From contig CAJOQN010000063.1 of assembly GCA_905236535.1 (NCBI GenBank), forward strand, positions 1 to 14,984: DNA of 14,984 bases. The letters are read 5' to 3'. How positions within the stretch are numbered: position 1 is the stretch's first letter; every line of letters starts with the position of its first letter. Under the pieces are notes generated by a model. That model saw nothing but the letters and a program-made list of their open reading frames with translations, searched no databases and was not told the DNA's origin. Below, piece after piece: positions 1-5,551 of the stretch. This DNA is from an uncultured Bacilli bacterium (GTDB lineage Bacteria > Bacillota_I > Bacilli_A > RFN20 > CAG-826). A program made the position numbers and the translations under genes.

Positions 1-53
1 TATCATTATTGGAAATCCTTGCCAATAACTTATAATACATAGTATTATATATC

Positions 54-85
54 AAAAGGGTTGATACAATATATCATCCTTTTTT
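54..85 (+). terminator. Intrinsic terminator of an upstream gene outside the window
   Basis: The run AAAAGGGT-(T)-GATA (54-66) pairs with TATC-AT-CCTTTT (72-83), giving a stem of about 12 bp with one bulged T and one G-U pair around a 5-nt loop. It runs directly into six T residues (80-85). This is the shape of a rho-independent terminator read on the plus strand. No gene within the window precedes it, so it should end a plus-strand gene lying to the left. Confidence 0.7.
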
Positions 86-161
86 CTATATTAGAATCTC
101 TAATTTGTGAGTAGGTGGATTCAATACTCTAAATGAAATAAAGAGAAAATGTGAGCAAAAT

Positions 162-197
162 AAAAGTCTTTCAGGAACAAGAGATGAAAGACTTTTT
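162..197 (-). terminator. Intrinsic terminator, end of the 217-926 operon
   Basis: AAAAGTCTTTC (162-172) is the exact reverse complement of GAAAGACTTTT (186-196), an 11-bp perfect stem around a 13-nt loop. Read on the minus strand it starts about 20 nt after the stop codon of the small membrane protein gene and is followed by T-rich sequence. The A/T ends make it potentially bidirectional. The rest of 1-216 shows no gene; only a short ATTAGA/TCTAAT inverted repeat is visible near 88-102. Confidence 0.8.
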
Positions 198-216
198 GGT
201 ATTTAATTTAAATTAA

Positions 217-513
217 TTATTTAACTTCTGATTTTTTATTGTTGTTAAGAATAAAGCTTAACACTAACCAGAATAAGATCGCTCCGACAAAAGCTGCTAA
301 AGCAATCCACCCATCTTTTTGAAGATCTTCACTAGCAAATGAAATAAATGGTTCACCATCAATTACGGAGAAGATGCAGTCAATAAGCCACATTAAGGTG
401 GCCGCACCATAGGTGATGGTTAAGATATCGAGGTGTAATAATTTTCTATCTCTAAAAAAGAACCATAATACACCAGCGATAATGGTGCAGATCAAAGTCG
501 TTAAGAAGTACAT
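217..513 (-). CDS. Small three-helix membrane protein, unknown function (second gene of a pair)
   Basis: I do not recognise a named family. The 98-aa product has three likely membrane helices (about residues 3-20, 30-50 and 68-90). A short basic stretch (RDRK, 21-24) lies after helix 1, a polar loop with GEPF and DLQKDGW lies between helices 2 and 3, and the tail is NNNKKSEVK. Helix 2 contains the run YGAATLMWLIDCIFSVIDGE, with acidic residues at its end. The start is well supported: ATG overlaps the TAA of the preceding gene by one base (TAATG), and AGAGG lies 7 nt upstream (525-521), inside that gene's last codons. The two genes are therefore probably translationally coupled and their products may work together. 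Integral membrane location is near certain; function is unknown. Confidence 0.85.
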   Translation of the reverse strand: MYFLTTLICTIIAGVLWFFFRDRKLLHLDILTITYGAATLMWLIDCIFSVIDGEPFISFASEDLQKDGWIALAAFVGAILFWLVLSFILNNNKKSEVK

Positions 514-926
514 TATTTAACCTCTGCCTCTTTAAGGCTATTCTTTCTCTTTTTGAATTTGAGATAATCGACAATGGCGACACCTATTCCCCAGGCGACA
601 AGTAAAGTGAGGAACATCGCCACTCCAACCGTCCCCATCTCAGTTAACATTATAGTGGTTTCCGTCGGATCACTTGCGGCGGTGAGGAATGGTGGATATG
701 GAACAATTTCATCGTGGATGATATGTTCAAGCGCTAAGATAAAAGAACCAGAGAATAATGTTAACTCAAGATAAGCTAACTTTTTGCTCCATTTGACATC
801 AGAACCAAATTTTTCTGGAGCATGAACTTTTCCTTCTAATTCTACTTTGTTTTCGTGATGTTTGACGATATGACGGGCAACAGCCGCTCCAATGCCTGCG
901 GTTGCACTAACTAAAAAACATGCCAT
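513..926 (-). CDS. Small membrane protein with an LEHIIHDEIVPYPPFLTA motif, unknown function
   Basis: The 137-aa product has a hydrophobic N-terminus (residues 2-20, MACFLVSATAGIGAA), a basic, histidine-containing cytosolic-type segment (KHHENK), a helix at about 51-68 and another at about 98-120 followed by a basic KFKKRK tail. Between the helices lies LEHIIHDEIVPYPPFLTA (66-83), a polar run with two histidines and two acidic residues that looks conserved. My impression, unverified, is that similar short proteins occur unannotated in other Bacillota. The start is ATG 926, with AGAGG 10 nt upstream (941-937) and a promoter at 983-955. It is first in a two-gene operon with the 98-aa membrane protein, and both proteins end in the residues EVK. 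A metal-binding or electron-transfer role for the histidines is speculation. Confidence 0.85.
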   Translation of the reverse strand: MACFLVSATAGIGAAVARHIVKHHENKVELEGKVHAPEKFGSDVKWSKKLAYLELTLFSGSFILALEHIIHDEIVPYPPFLTAASDPTETTIMLTEMGTVGVAMFLTLLVAWGIGVAIVDYLKFKKRKNSLKEAEVK

Positions 927-954
927 GGTGAATAATCCTCTCAGCTATAAGAAT

Positions 955-983
955 ATTTTAATAAAGGCCATATTAAAATACAA
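955..983 (-). promoter_or_regulatory. SigA-type promoter for the small membrane protein pair
   Basis: On the minus strand TTGTAT (983-978) is separated by 17 bp from TAAAAT (960-955). The predicted start near 948 leaves a leader of about 20 nt carrying the AGAGG ribosome site of the 137-aa gene. Further upstream, GAACAA-A-TTGTTC (1005-1017) is a perfect inverted repeat that could bind a regulator. Confidence 0.55.
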
Positions 984-1104
984 AACAAAAACAACCAATA
1001 TATCGAACAAATTGTTCTTATGAGGAAATATTAGTTTAATAATAATTCAAAGAAAACGGTGGACCAATTCCAAAAATATCCAATAAATTTTTGGACTTTT
1101 TTCT

Positions 1105-1133
1105 TTGGCACGCGAGGCGTATGGGTGTATAAT
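1105..1133 (+). promoter_or_regulatory. Near-consensus SigA promoter of the GGDEF gene
   Basis: TTGGCA (1105-1110) and TATAAT (1128-1133) are separated by exactly 17 bp. Transcription would begin around 1139-1142, next to the ATG at 1143. The in-frame GTG at 1059 lies upstream of this promoter and so cannot be the start used by its transcript. Confidence 0.75.
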
Positions 1134-1142
1134 ACATATGCT

Positions 1143-2267
1143 ATGCAATATTTAGAGTTATTTATTATCCGTTATTTCATCTTAATCTGTATTTGTGTCG
1201 TTCTTTTTATCACTTCAATTCAAAGATTTAAACAGCACTCTAGGCTAAGTGTTTGCATGATTTTAATTGCTTCACTTGCTTTATTATTATCCGCTGCAAA
1301 TATTTTAGAACAATATGGCAAGGATTCATGCAATATCCCATTGACCACAATTTTTGCTTTTATTGGTTATATTTTTAGACCAGTCTTCATTTATCTATTC
1401 GCCATCATGAGTGGCCTTAAACTCACAAAGAAGTCGATGATTTTGGCCGCTATCCCATTGCTTCTTAACTTTTTAGTCTTCTGTTTAGCCTTTATTCCAC
1501 AAACCAAAAATTTGGTTTTCTATTTCTTTATCAATGACGAAAGCACCATGTCCTTTGGTGGTGGATATTTAAGATATGCTTCTCACATCATCGCTTTACT
1601 TTATCTTGGATGGATCGTCTTTATCTCGGTGAAAAAACTTAAGGCCAAGCATGTCTGGCACGCCATTTCAGTTTTAAGCTGTGCTGTCTTTTTGATTTTA
1701 GCGGTCGTTATTGAAACATTCTTTAACAATGATGGAAATGTCTTCCTTTTAAATTCCACGGTTGGGGTCAGTGCCTTAGAATATTACCTCTACCTATATA
1801 CCGAAAAAACCCAATATGATTCCTTAACTGGATTATATAATCGTGAAACTTATTTCCACGACATTCCTAGGATGGAAAAGACGATTACCGGAGTGGTGCA
1901 ATTTGACCTTAACGGGCTTAAATACATCAACGATAACTTTGGTCACACCGAAGGTGATGAAGCTTTATCCACCGTTTCTAAAGCTATTTCTCAATGCACG
2001 AAAAATGGAATGTATGTCTATCGTTTAGGTGGAGATGAATTTATCCTTTTAGCTAACGAATGCAAAGAAGAAGAGATTGTTGAAACCATTGATAATTTCA
2101 AAGAAGCTTTGTCCTTAACGGCATATTATTGCTCGGTGGGGTATGCCTATCGCGAATCCAATAGCGGGATTTCTTTGGAAGAATTAACCAAAGAAGCCGA
2201 GAAGAATATGTATCAGGCGAAAAATGCCTTCTATAAGAATTCCCCATTTGAAAGAAGAAAAATATAA
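1143..2267 (+). CDS. Membrane diguanylate cyclase (seven-helix sensor + GGDEF)
   Basis: Predicted to make cyclic di-GMP from two GTP. From ATG 1143 the product is 374 aa, with about seven hydrophobic helices over residues 3-218 as an input module. A GGDEF domain follows: DSLTGLYNR (226-234), FDLNGLKYIND (254-264), GHTEGDEAL, and the intact signature RLGGDEF (GGDEF at 296-300), so catalysis should be possible. The residues where the inhibitory RxxD site normally lies are KNGM, so product inhibition through the I-site is probably absent. An in-frame GTG at 1059 would add 28 residues, but it lacks a good ribosome site and lies upstream of the strong promoter at 1105-1133, so I prefer 1143 with a leader of a few bases at most. 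The gene ends at a terminator hairpin just before the HD-domain gene. No EAL or HD-GYP phosphodiesterase and no PilZ effector is visible in the window. Confidence 0.88.
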   Translation: MQYLELFIIRYFILICICVVLFITSIQRFKQHSRLSVCMILIASLALLLSAANILEQYGKDSCNIPLTTIFAFIGYIFRPVFIYLFAIMSGLKLTKKSMILAAIPLLLNFLVFCLAFIPQTKNLVFYFFINDESTMSFGGGYLRYASHIIALLYLGWIVFISVKKLKAKHVWHAISVLSCAVFLILAVVIETFFNNDGNVFLLNSTVGVSALEYYLYLYTEKTQYDSLTGLYNRETYFHDIPRMEKTITGVVQFDLNGLKYINDNFGHTEGDEALSTVSKAISQCTKNGMYVYRLGGDEFILLANECKEEEIVETIDNFKEALSLTAYYCSVGYAYRESNSGISLEELTKEAEKNMYQAKNAFYKNSPFERRKI

Positions 2268-2289
2268 GATGCGGTTTTGCATCTTTTTT
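2266..2289 (+). terminator. Terminator or attenuator between the GGDEF and HD genes
   Basis: AAGATGC (2266-2272) pairs with GCATCTT (2279-2285) around the 6-nt loop GGTTTT and continues as six T residues (2284-2289). The stem begins within the stop codon of the GGDEF gene, and the T-run ends only 4 nt before the ATG of the HD gene. Either it ends the first transcript, or it acts as an attenuator with the HD gene expressed by read-through. Confidence 0.75.
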
Positions 2290-2293
2290 CATT

Positions 2294-3160
2294 ATGAATA
2301 AATACGATTTTGCTTTAGAAAAAAGATTAAGAGAAAGTGATATAGATTTACATGGCCGTTTTACGGACGCGGTCTTTTCTTTGCAACATATTCTTTCTAA
2401 CTATAAATTAATTTTTCCAGATTTCACCGATCACACCGAACTTCATTCTTTAAATATTATTGAATTTTGTAATATGCTCATCGGTGAGCAAATTAATAAA
2501 TTAAACGCGGATGAGATTTATGTCTTGCTTTTGGGATGCTATTTCCATGACACCGGAATGGGGATTAGTCATAAGGATTTTGAAGAATTTTCCAAACAAA
2601 TTGATTTTAAAGATTATTTTTTAACCCATTCTAAAGATAATCTCCCTGAAATCATTCGTAATTTCCATAATGAATTCTCTGGTTTATTTATCAATAAATA
2701 TGCGAAATTTTTTGAATTCCCGACCAAAGAACACCTCTTTAGCATCATTCAAATCTCTCGTGGACATCGTAAGACAGATTTAAACGACGAAAAAGAATAT
2801 CCAATTCTCAAATTAGAAAATGGTAACACCATCTCTCTTCCTTATCTTGCTTCTTTGGTGAGGCTCTCCGATGAAATCGATATCACTGCTTCTCGCAATT
2901 CTCACGCTATATATGATATTTCAAAGATTACTCATGAAATCGATCTCATCGAATTTATGAAACATGAAGCGGTAAAAAACCTCGTTGTCAACGATGATGA
3001 ATTCATCATGGAAGTTCATAGTGATGATGAAAAGATTAAAGAGGGTCTTGAAAAGATTAGGGAAAAGATGCAAAAAACACTCGACTATTGTCGAAGTGTA
3101 ACAAACGAGAAAACCACATTTAAAATCACCCAGCAAAGGGTGATATTGAAAGAAATTTAA
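2294..3160 (+). CDS. HD-domain metal-dependent phosphohydrolase
   Basis: The 288-aa soluble protein carries the HD superfamily metal ligands: DHTELHS (H47, H51), the YFHDTGMG doublet H85-D86, H125, RGHR (156-159) and LSDEID (191-196, D193). The order H...HD...H...D, with RGHR and LxRLxDEID, resembles the HD domains found in bacterial proteins often fused to or beside Hsp90-like or histidine-kinase-like ATPases. It lacks the HHE/GYP signature of cyclic di-GMP phosphodiesterases. The substrate is probably a nucleotide or phosphoester but cannot be named. The ATG at 2294 has no Shine-Dalgarno site and no -10 box at leaderless distance, and it follows a terminator hairpin, so expression probably depends on read-through from the GGDEF gene. 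The 3' end overlaps the convergent STAS gene by 4 bp. Confidence 0.8.
   Translation: MNKYDFALEKRLRESDIDLHGRFTDAVFSLQHILSNYKLIFPDFTDHTELHSLNIIEFCNMLIGEQINKLNADEIYVLLLGCYFHDTGMGISHKDFEEFSKQIDFKDYFLTHSKDNLPEIIRNFHNEFSGLFINKYAKFFEFPTKEHLFSIIQISRGHRKTDLNDEKEYPILKLENGNTISLPYLASLVRLSDEIDITASRNSHAIYDISKITHEIDLIEFMKHEAVKNLVVNDDEFIMEVHSDDEKIKEGLEKIREKMQKTLDYCRSVTNEKTTFKITQQRVILKEI
3122..3144 (-). terminator. Terminator of the STAS gene, embedded in the HD gene
   Basis: ATCACCC (3125-3131) and GGGTGAT (3138-3144) form a perfect 7-bp stem with a 6-nt loop. Read on the minus strand it lies 13 nt beyond the STAS stop codon and is followed by TTTTAAAT. On the plus strand no T-run follows, so it acts for the minus strand only. 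It lies wholly within the last codons of the HD-domain gene. Confidence 0.6.
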
Positions 3161-3456
3161 TTTTCGATAGTCAGAACACTGGTAAAACCAGTAATGTTGA
3201 AGATATCAAGAATATTATCGTTAGCATGACGAATGATCATGTTCCCTTGGTTGGACATGATTTTTTGAGCGATGAGGAGGACTCTTAACCCCGCGGAAGA
3301 AAGATAATCTAATTTTTTAAAATCAAAGATTAAAGTCTTAATTCCTTTTAAAGCATCAGAAATAAGGTTTTCGAGTTCAGGAGCAGTGCTGGTATTAAGT
3401 TCTCCCTCTAGAGAGATGAGAAGAACATCATCATTAAGTTCTTGAATAATCTTCAT
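3157..3456 (-). CDS. STAS-domain anti-sigma-factor antagonist (SpoIIAA/RsbV-like)
   Basis: The 99-aa protein is a single STAS domain. It starts with the strand MKIIQELNDDVLLISLEGEL, followed by TAPELENLI, IFDFKKLDYLSSAGLRVLL (44-61) and a C-terminal INITGF element. The serine expected to be phosphorylated by a partner anti-sigma kinase aligns with S54 in YLSSAGLR. In the known pathway the unphosphorylated form binds the kinase/anti-sigma factor and frees an alternative sigma factor. Neither an RsbW/SpoIIAB-like kinase nor a sigma factor is in the window, so the partner must be elsewhere. The start ATG 3456 has no ribosome site; an extended -10 (TGATACGAT) sits 6 nt before it, so the mRNA is probably leaderless. 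The stop codon shares the tetranucleotide TTAA (3157-3160) with the stop of the convergent HD gene. Confidence 0.9.
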   Translation of the reverse strand: MKIIQELNDDVLLISLEGELNTSTAPELENLISDALKGIKTLIFDFKKLDYLSSAGLRVLLIAQKIMSNQGNMIIRHANDNILDIFNITGFTSVLTIEN

Positions 3457-3462
3457 ATAAAT

Positions 3463-3471
3463 ATCGTATCA
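3463..3471 (-). promoter_or_regulatory. Extended -10 promoter, leaderless start of the STAS gene
   Basis: On the minus strand TGA-TACGAT (3471-3463) matches the extended -10 form TGnTAnnnT. Only six bases (ATTTAT) separate it from ATG 3456. No convincing -35 is seen, which is usual for extended -10 promoters. Confidence 0.55.
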
Positions 3472-3564
3472 CTTATTCTTTTTATATATAATAATTTTGT
3501 TATGTATTTTTAAAATAATAATGAAAACAAGTCATAACATTTTCGATATTTTGTTTCCTAATCT

Positions 3565-3591
3565 TTGATTAGTGTCATCAACAAGTATAAT
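3565..3591 (+). promoter_or_regulatory. Promoter of the acyltransferase-hydrolase operon, leaderless start
   Basis: A perfect TATAAT (3586-3591) lies 8 nt before ATG 3600, so the transcript should start at or just before the A of ATG. TTGATT (3565-3570) is the best -35, with a short 15-bp spacer. There is no Shine-Dalgarno sequence. Confidence 0.6.
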
Positions 3592-3599
3592 ATAAAAGT

Positions 3600-4466
3600 A
3601 TGTATTTTGATCCTAAAACCAACAAGTTCCCATATCCCGAGGATACGGATAAGCATTATCTTGAAGTTAAGAAAAACTTTGGGCTTGTTTTTGATGAGAA
3701 TTATCAATATATCAATGTCGATAAACGATTCATGAGGAAGAGATGGTGGATGAGATTATTTCTCGTAACCGTCATTTTTCCCGTTGTGTACATTCGTTTA
3801 GGATTAAAGATTAAAGGTCGAAAGAATCTTAAAAAACATAAGGATGTTTTATCTAAAGGCGTTATCTCCTGCTCGAATCATATTCATCTCTGGGATTATT
3901 TGATGCTCTTGTGTGCGATTAGACCAACCAAACCTTATGTTTTAGTGTGGGCCCCAAATATTAACGGAGAGATGGGCAAGTTGATGCGACTTGTCGGAGG
4001 AATCCCCATTCCTGAAAACAATATCAAAGGCACGCTTAAATGTTTAAATGATGTTGGAGAGATGCTCAATAATGGGGGATGGCTCCAAATCTATCCTGAG
4101 GGTAGTATGTGGGAATATTATCGTCCGATTCGCCCATTTAAAAGAGGGGCTGCCCATTTTGCTTGCAAGTTTGATAAACCAATCATGCCTTTTGCTTTTA
4201 CCTATCGTAAACCAGGATTTATTCGTCGGAAGATTTTCCGTCAATTTGCAACTTTCACTCTTCATGTTGGTGAACCTCTTTTCCCTGACAAGAATCTAAG
4301 TGGAGCGGAACAAGAAATCGATTTAACTATCAGAATGCATAAAGCTATTTCTGAGATGGCGGGAATTGATGAGGCTACCGCTTTATATCCTCCCGTCTTT
4401 AATAATTCGAAAAGAGTGGACTATTATACCTCTCGTTATGGAGTCAACTACAAAGGGTCGCATTGA
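3600..4466 (+). CDS. PlsC-type lysophospholipid/glycerolipid acyltransferase
   Basis: The 288-aa protein belongs to the LPLAT (1-acylglycerol-3-phosphate acyltransferase-like) superfamily. The catalytic HX4D motif is SNHIHLWD (H94, D99); a GGIPI-containing motif II lies at about 133-137; motif III is YPEGS (165-169), followed by PFKRGAA (179-185). A hydrophobic helix at about 52-68, flanked by RKRWWMR, should hold it at the inner face of the membrane. It probably transfers a fatty acyl group to a lysolipid or a related acceptor. The unusual N-terminal 45 residues and a C-terminal tail of about 45 residues suggest a lineage-specific paralog and not the core PlsC. It is first in an operon: its TGA overlaps the ATG of the hydrolase gene (TGATG). 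The start is fixed by a TATAAT box 8 nt upstream. Confidence 0.88.
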   Translation: MYFDPKTNKFPYPEDTDKHYLEVKKNFGLVFDENYQYINVDKRFMRKRWWMRLFLVTVIFPVVYIRLGLKIKGRKNLKKHKDVLSKGVISCSNHIHLWDYLMLLCAIRPTKPYVLVWAPNINGEMGKLMRLVGGIPIPENNIKGTLKCLNDVGEMLNNGGWLQIYPEGSMWEYYRPIRPFKRGAAHFACKFDKPIMPFAFTYRKPGFIRRKIFRQFATFTLHVGEPLFPDKNLSGAEQEIDLTIRMHKAISEMAGIDEATALYPPVFNNSKRVDYYTSRYGVNYKGSH

Positions 4467-5551
4467 TGAATAAGAAAACTAAAAAAATATTAATTATCTC
4501 CTCAATCGCGACCGTTTCTTTAATCACCCTTTATTTTGGCGGCACAGCGATCGCGGCGAGAATTATTACCGATGTTCTTTTTGATGTGCGTGGAAGCACT
4601 GAAGAGACAGTGAACACTGATAATTATTTCCGTTTGGTCAAAACAAGAAGAGATTTTCCTTCTTTAAACGAAAGAAAAGAATGCACCTTCCAGTGTAGTG
4701 GAGAAACTTTATATGGATATTTATATGAAGTTCCAACTCCAAAAGGGATTATTATCACCGCTCACGGAGTCAATACTTTCGCGGATTCCAACCACGCTCT
4801 TTATCAAGATTATTTTGTTAATAAAGGCTGGGATGTCTTCGCTATCGACATGATGGGATGTGGAAAATCCACTGGAAAGGGAATGAAAACACTGTTCCAT
4901 TCTCGCTACTGTGTGAGAGAAGCGGTGAAATATATTCAAAACTTAGATGAGACCAAAGATCTCCCAATTTGTCTATTCGGACATAGTTGGGGAGGATATG
5001 GAGTGTTAAGTGCCTCAAATGATGTGGTGGGAGTCAAAGCGGTGGTTTCGATGTCCGCTTTTAATCAACCAGCCCAAATGATGTATGGTTTTGCTGATTA
5101 TTATTTACATGGAGCTTTGAATTTCACCAAACCTGCCTTAGATTTATCGTTGAGACTTTATTATGGAAAAGAACCATTCTTTAACGCCTCAACAGCAATC
5201 AAGAATAATCCTGAGATCAATTATTATGTAATACATGGAAAACTCGATGATATCGTCCCTCTTAAAACTTATAGTGTCTATTCCAAAGTCGTGGATAAAG
5301 ATTTTGAAAATGTTCAAACCTTGCTTTTAGAAAATGTCGCTCATACTCAACCTTGGAGAAGCCAAGAATGTATGGATTATTTTGAGGATGTCTCAGCTAG
5401 ATATAATGCTTTATTAAAGGAATATCACAACAATATTCCCGTTGAGGTGATGGATGAATTCGTCACCACCTTTGATATTGAAAAGACGAGTGTCATAAAC
5501 ACTCATCTCTTTGATTCGATTGAAGAATTTTATACGACCAGCGTGAATTAA
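4466..5551 (+). CDS. Membrane-anchored alpha/beta hydrolase (lysophospholipase/monoacylglycerol-lipase-like)
   Basis: The 361-aa product has a lysine-rich start (MNKKTKK) and one hydrophobic helix at about residues 8-31, a signal anchor placing the rest outside the membrane. The alpha/beta-hydrolase core shows the oxyanion strand ITAHGVNTF (97-105), DMMGCGKS (128-135), the nucleophile elbow GHSWGG (S174), the acid in HGKLDDIVP (D261) and the base in NVAHTQ (H293), so the triad is complete. The fold and motifs resemble monoacylglycerol lipases/lysophospholipases, but the substrate is not determined. The start is ATG 4466 overlapping the TGA of the acyltransferase gene, with AAAGGG about 10 nt upstream; a TTG at 4463 would add one residue. 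The coupling suggests acylation and deacylation of the same lipid class. The 3' end overlaps the convergent regulator gene by 4 bp. Confidence 0.85.
   Translation: MNKKTKKILIISSIATVSLITLYFGGTAIAARIITDVLFDVRGSTEETVNTDNYFRLVKTRRDFPSLNERKECTFQCSGETLYGYLYEVPTPKGIIITAHGVNTFADSNHALYQDYFVNKGWDVFAIDMMGCGKSTGKGMKTLFHSRYCVREAVKYIQNLDETKDLPICLFGHSWGGYGVLSASNDVVGVKAVVSMSAFNQPAQMMYGFADYYLHGALNFTKPALDLSLRLYYGKEPFFNASTAIKNNPEINYYVIHGKLDDIVPLKTYSVYSKVVDKDFENVQTLLLENVAHTQPWRSQECMDYFEDVSARYNALLKEYHNNIPVEVMDEFVTTFDIEKTSVINTHLFDSIEEFYTTSVN
5481..5507 (-). terminator. Terminator of the XRE regulator gene, embedded in the hydrolase gene
   Basis: GAGTGT (5488-5493) pairs with ACACTC (5499-5504) around CATAA, and the stem extends past one mismatch to GA/TC. 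Read on the minus strand it lies about 40 nt after the regulator stop codon and is followed by TTTT (complement of 5481-5484). It lies within the coding sequence of the convergent hydrolase. Confidence 0.55.

Noticed and set aside
1004..1018. CGAAC-N5-GTTCT resembling a Bacillus-type LexA (SOS) box
   Set aside because: The known site has four bases between GAAC and GTTC; here there are five, and the downstream genes are not repair genes.
2294..3160. HD-GYP cyclic di-GMP phosphodiesterase
   Set aside because: The protein has an HD doublet but not the HD-GYP HHE...GYP signature, and RGHR plus LSDEID point to a different HD subgroup.
3178..3192. ACTGGT-AAA-ACCAGT hairpin as a plus-strand terminator for the HD gene
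   Set aside because: No T-run follows, and the 3-nt loop and position inside the STAS gene are not enough to call it.
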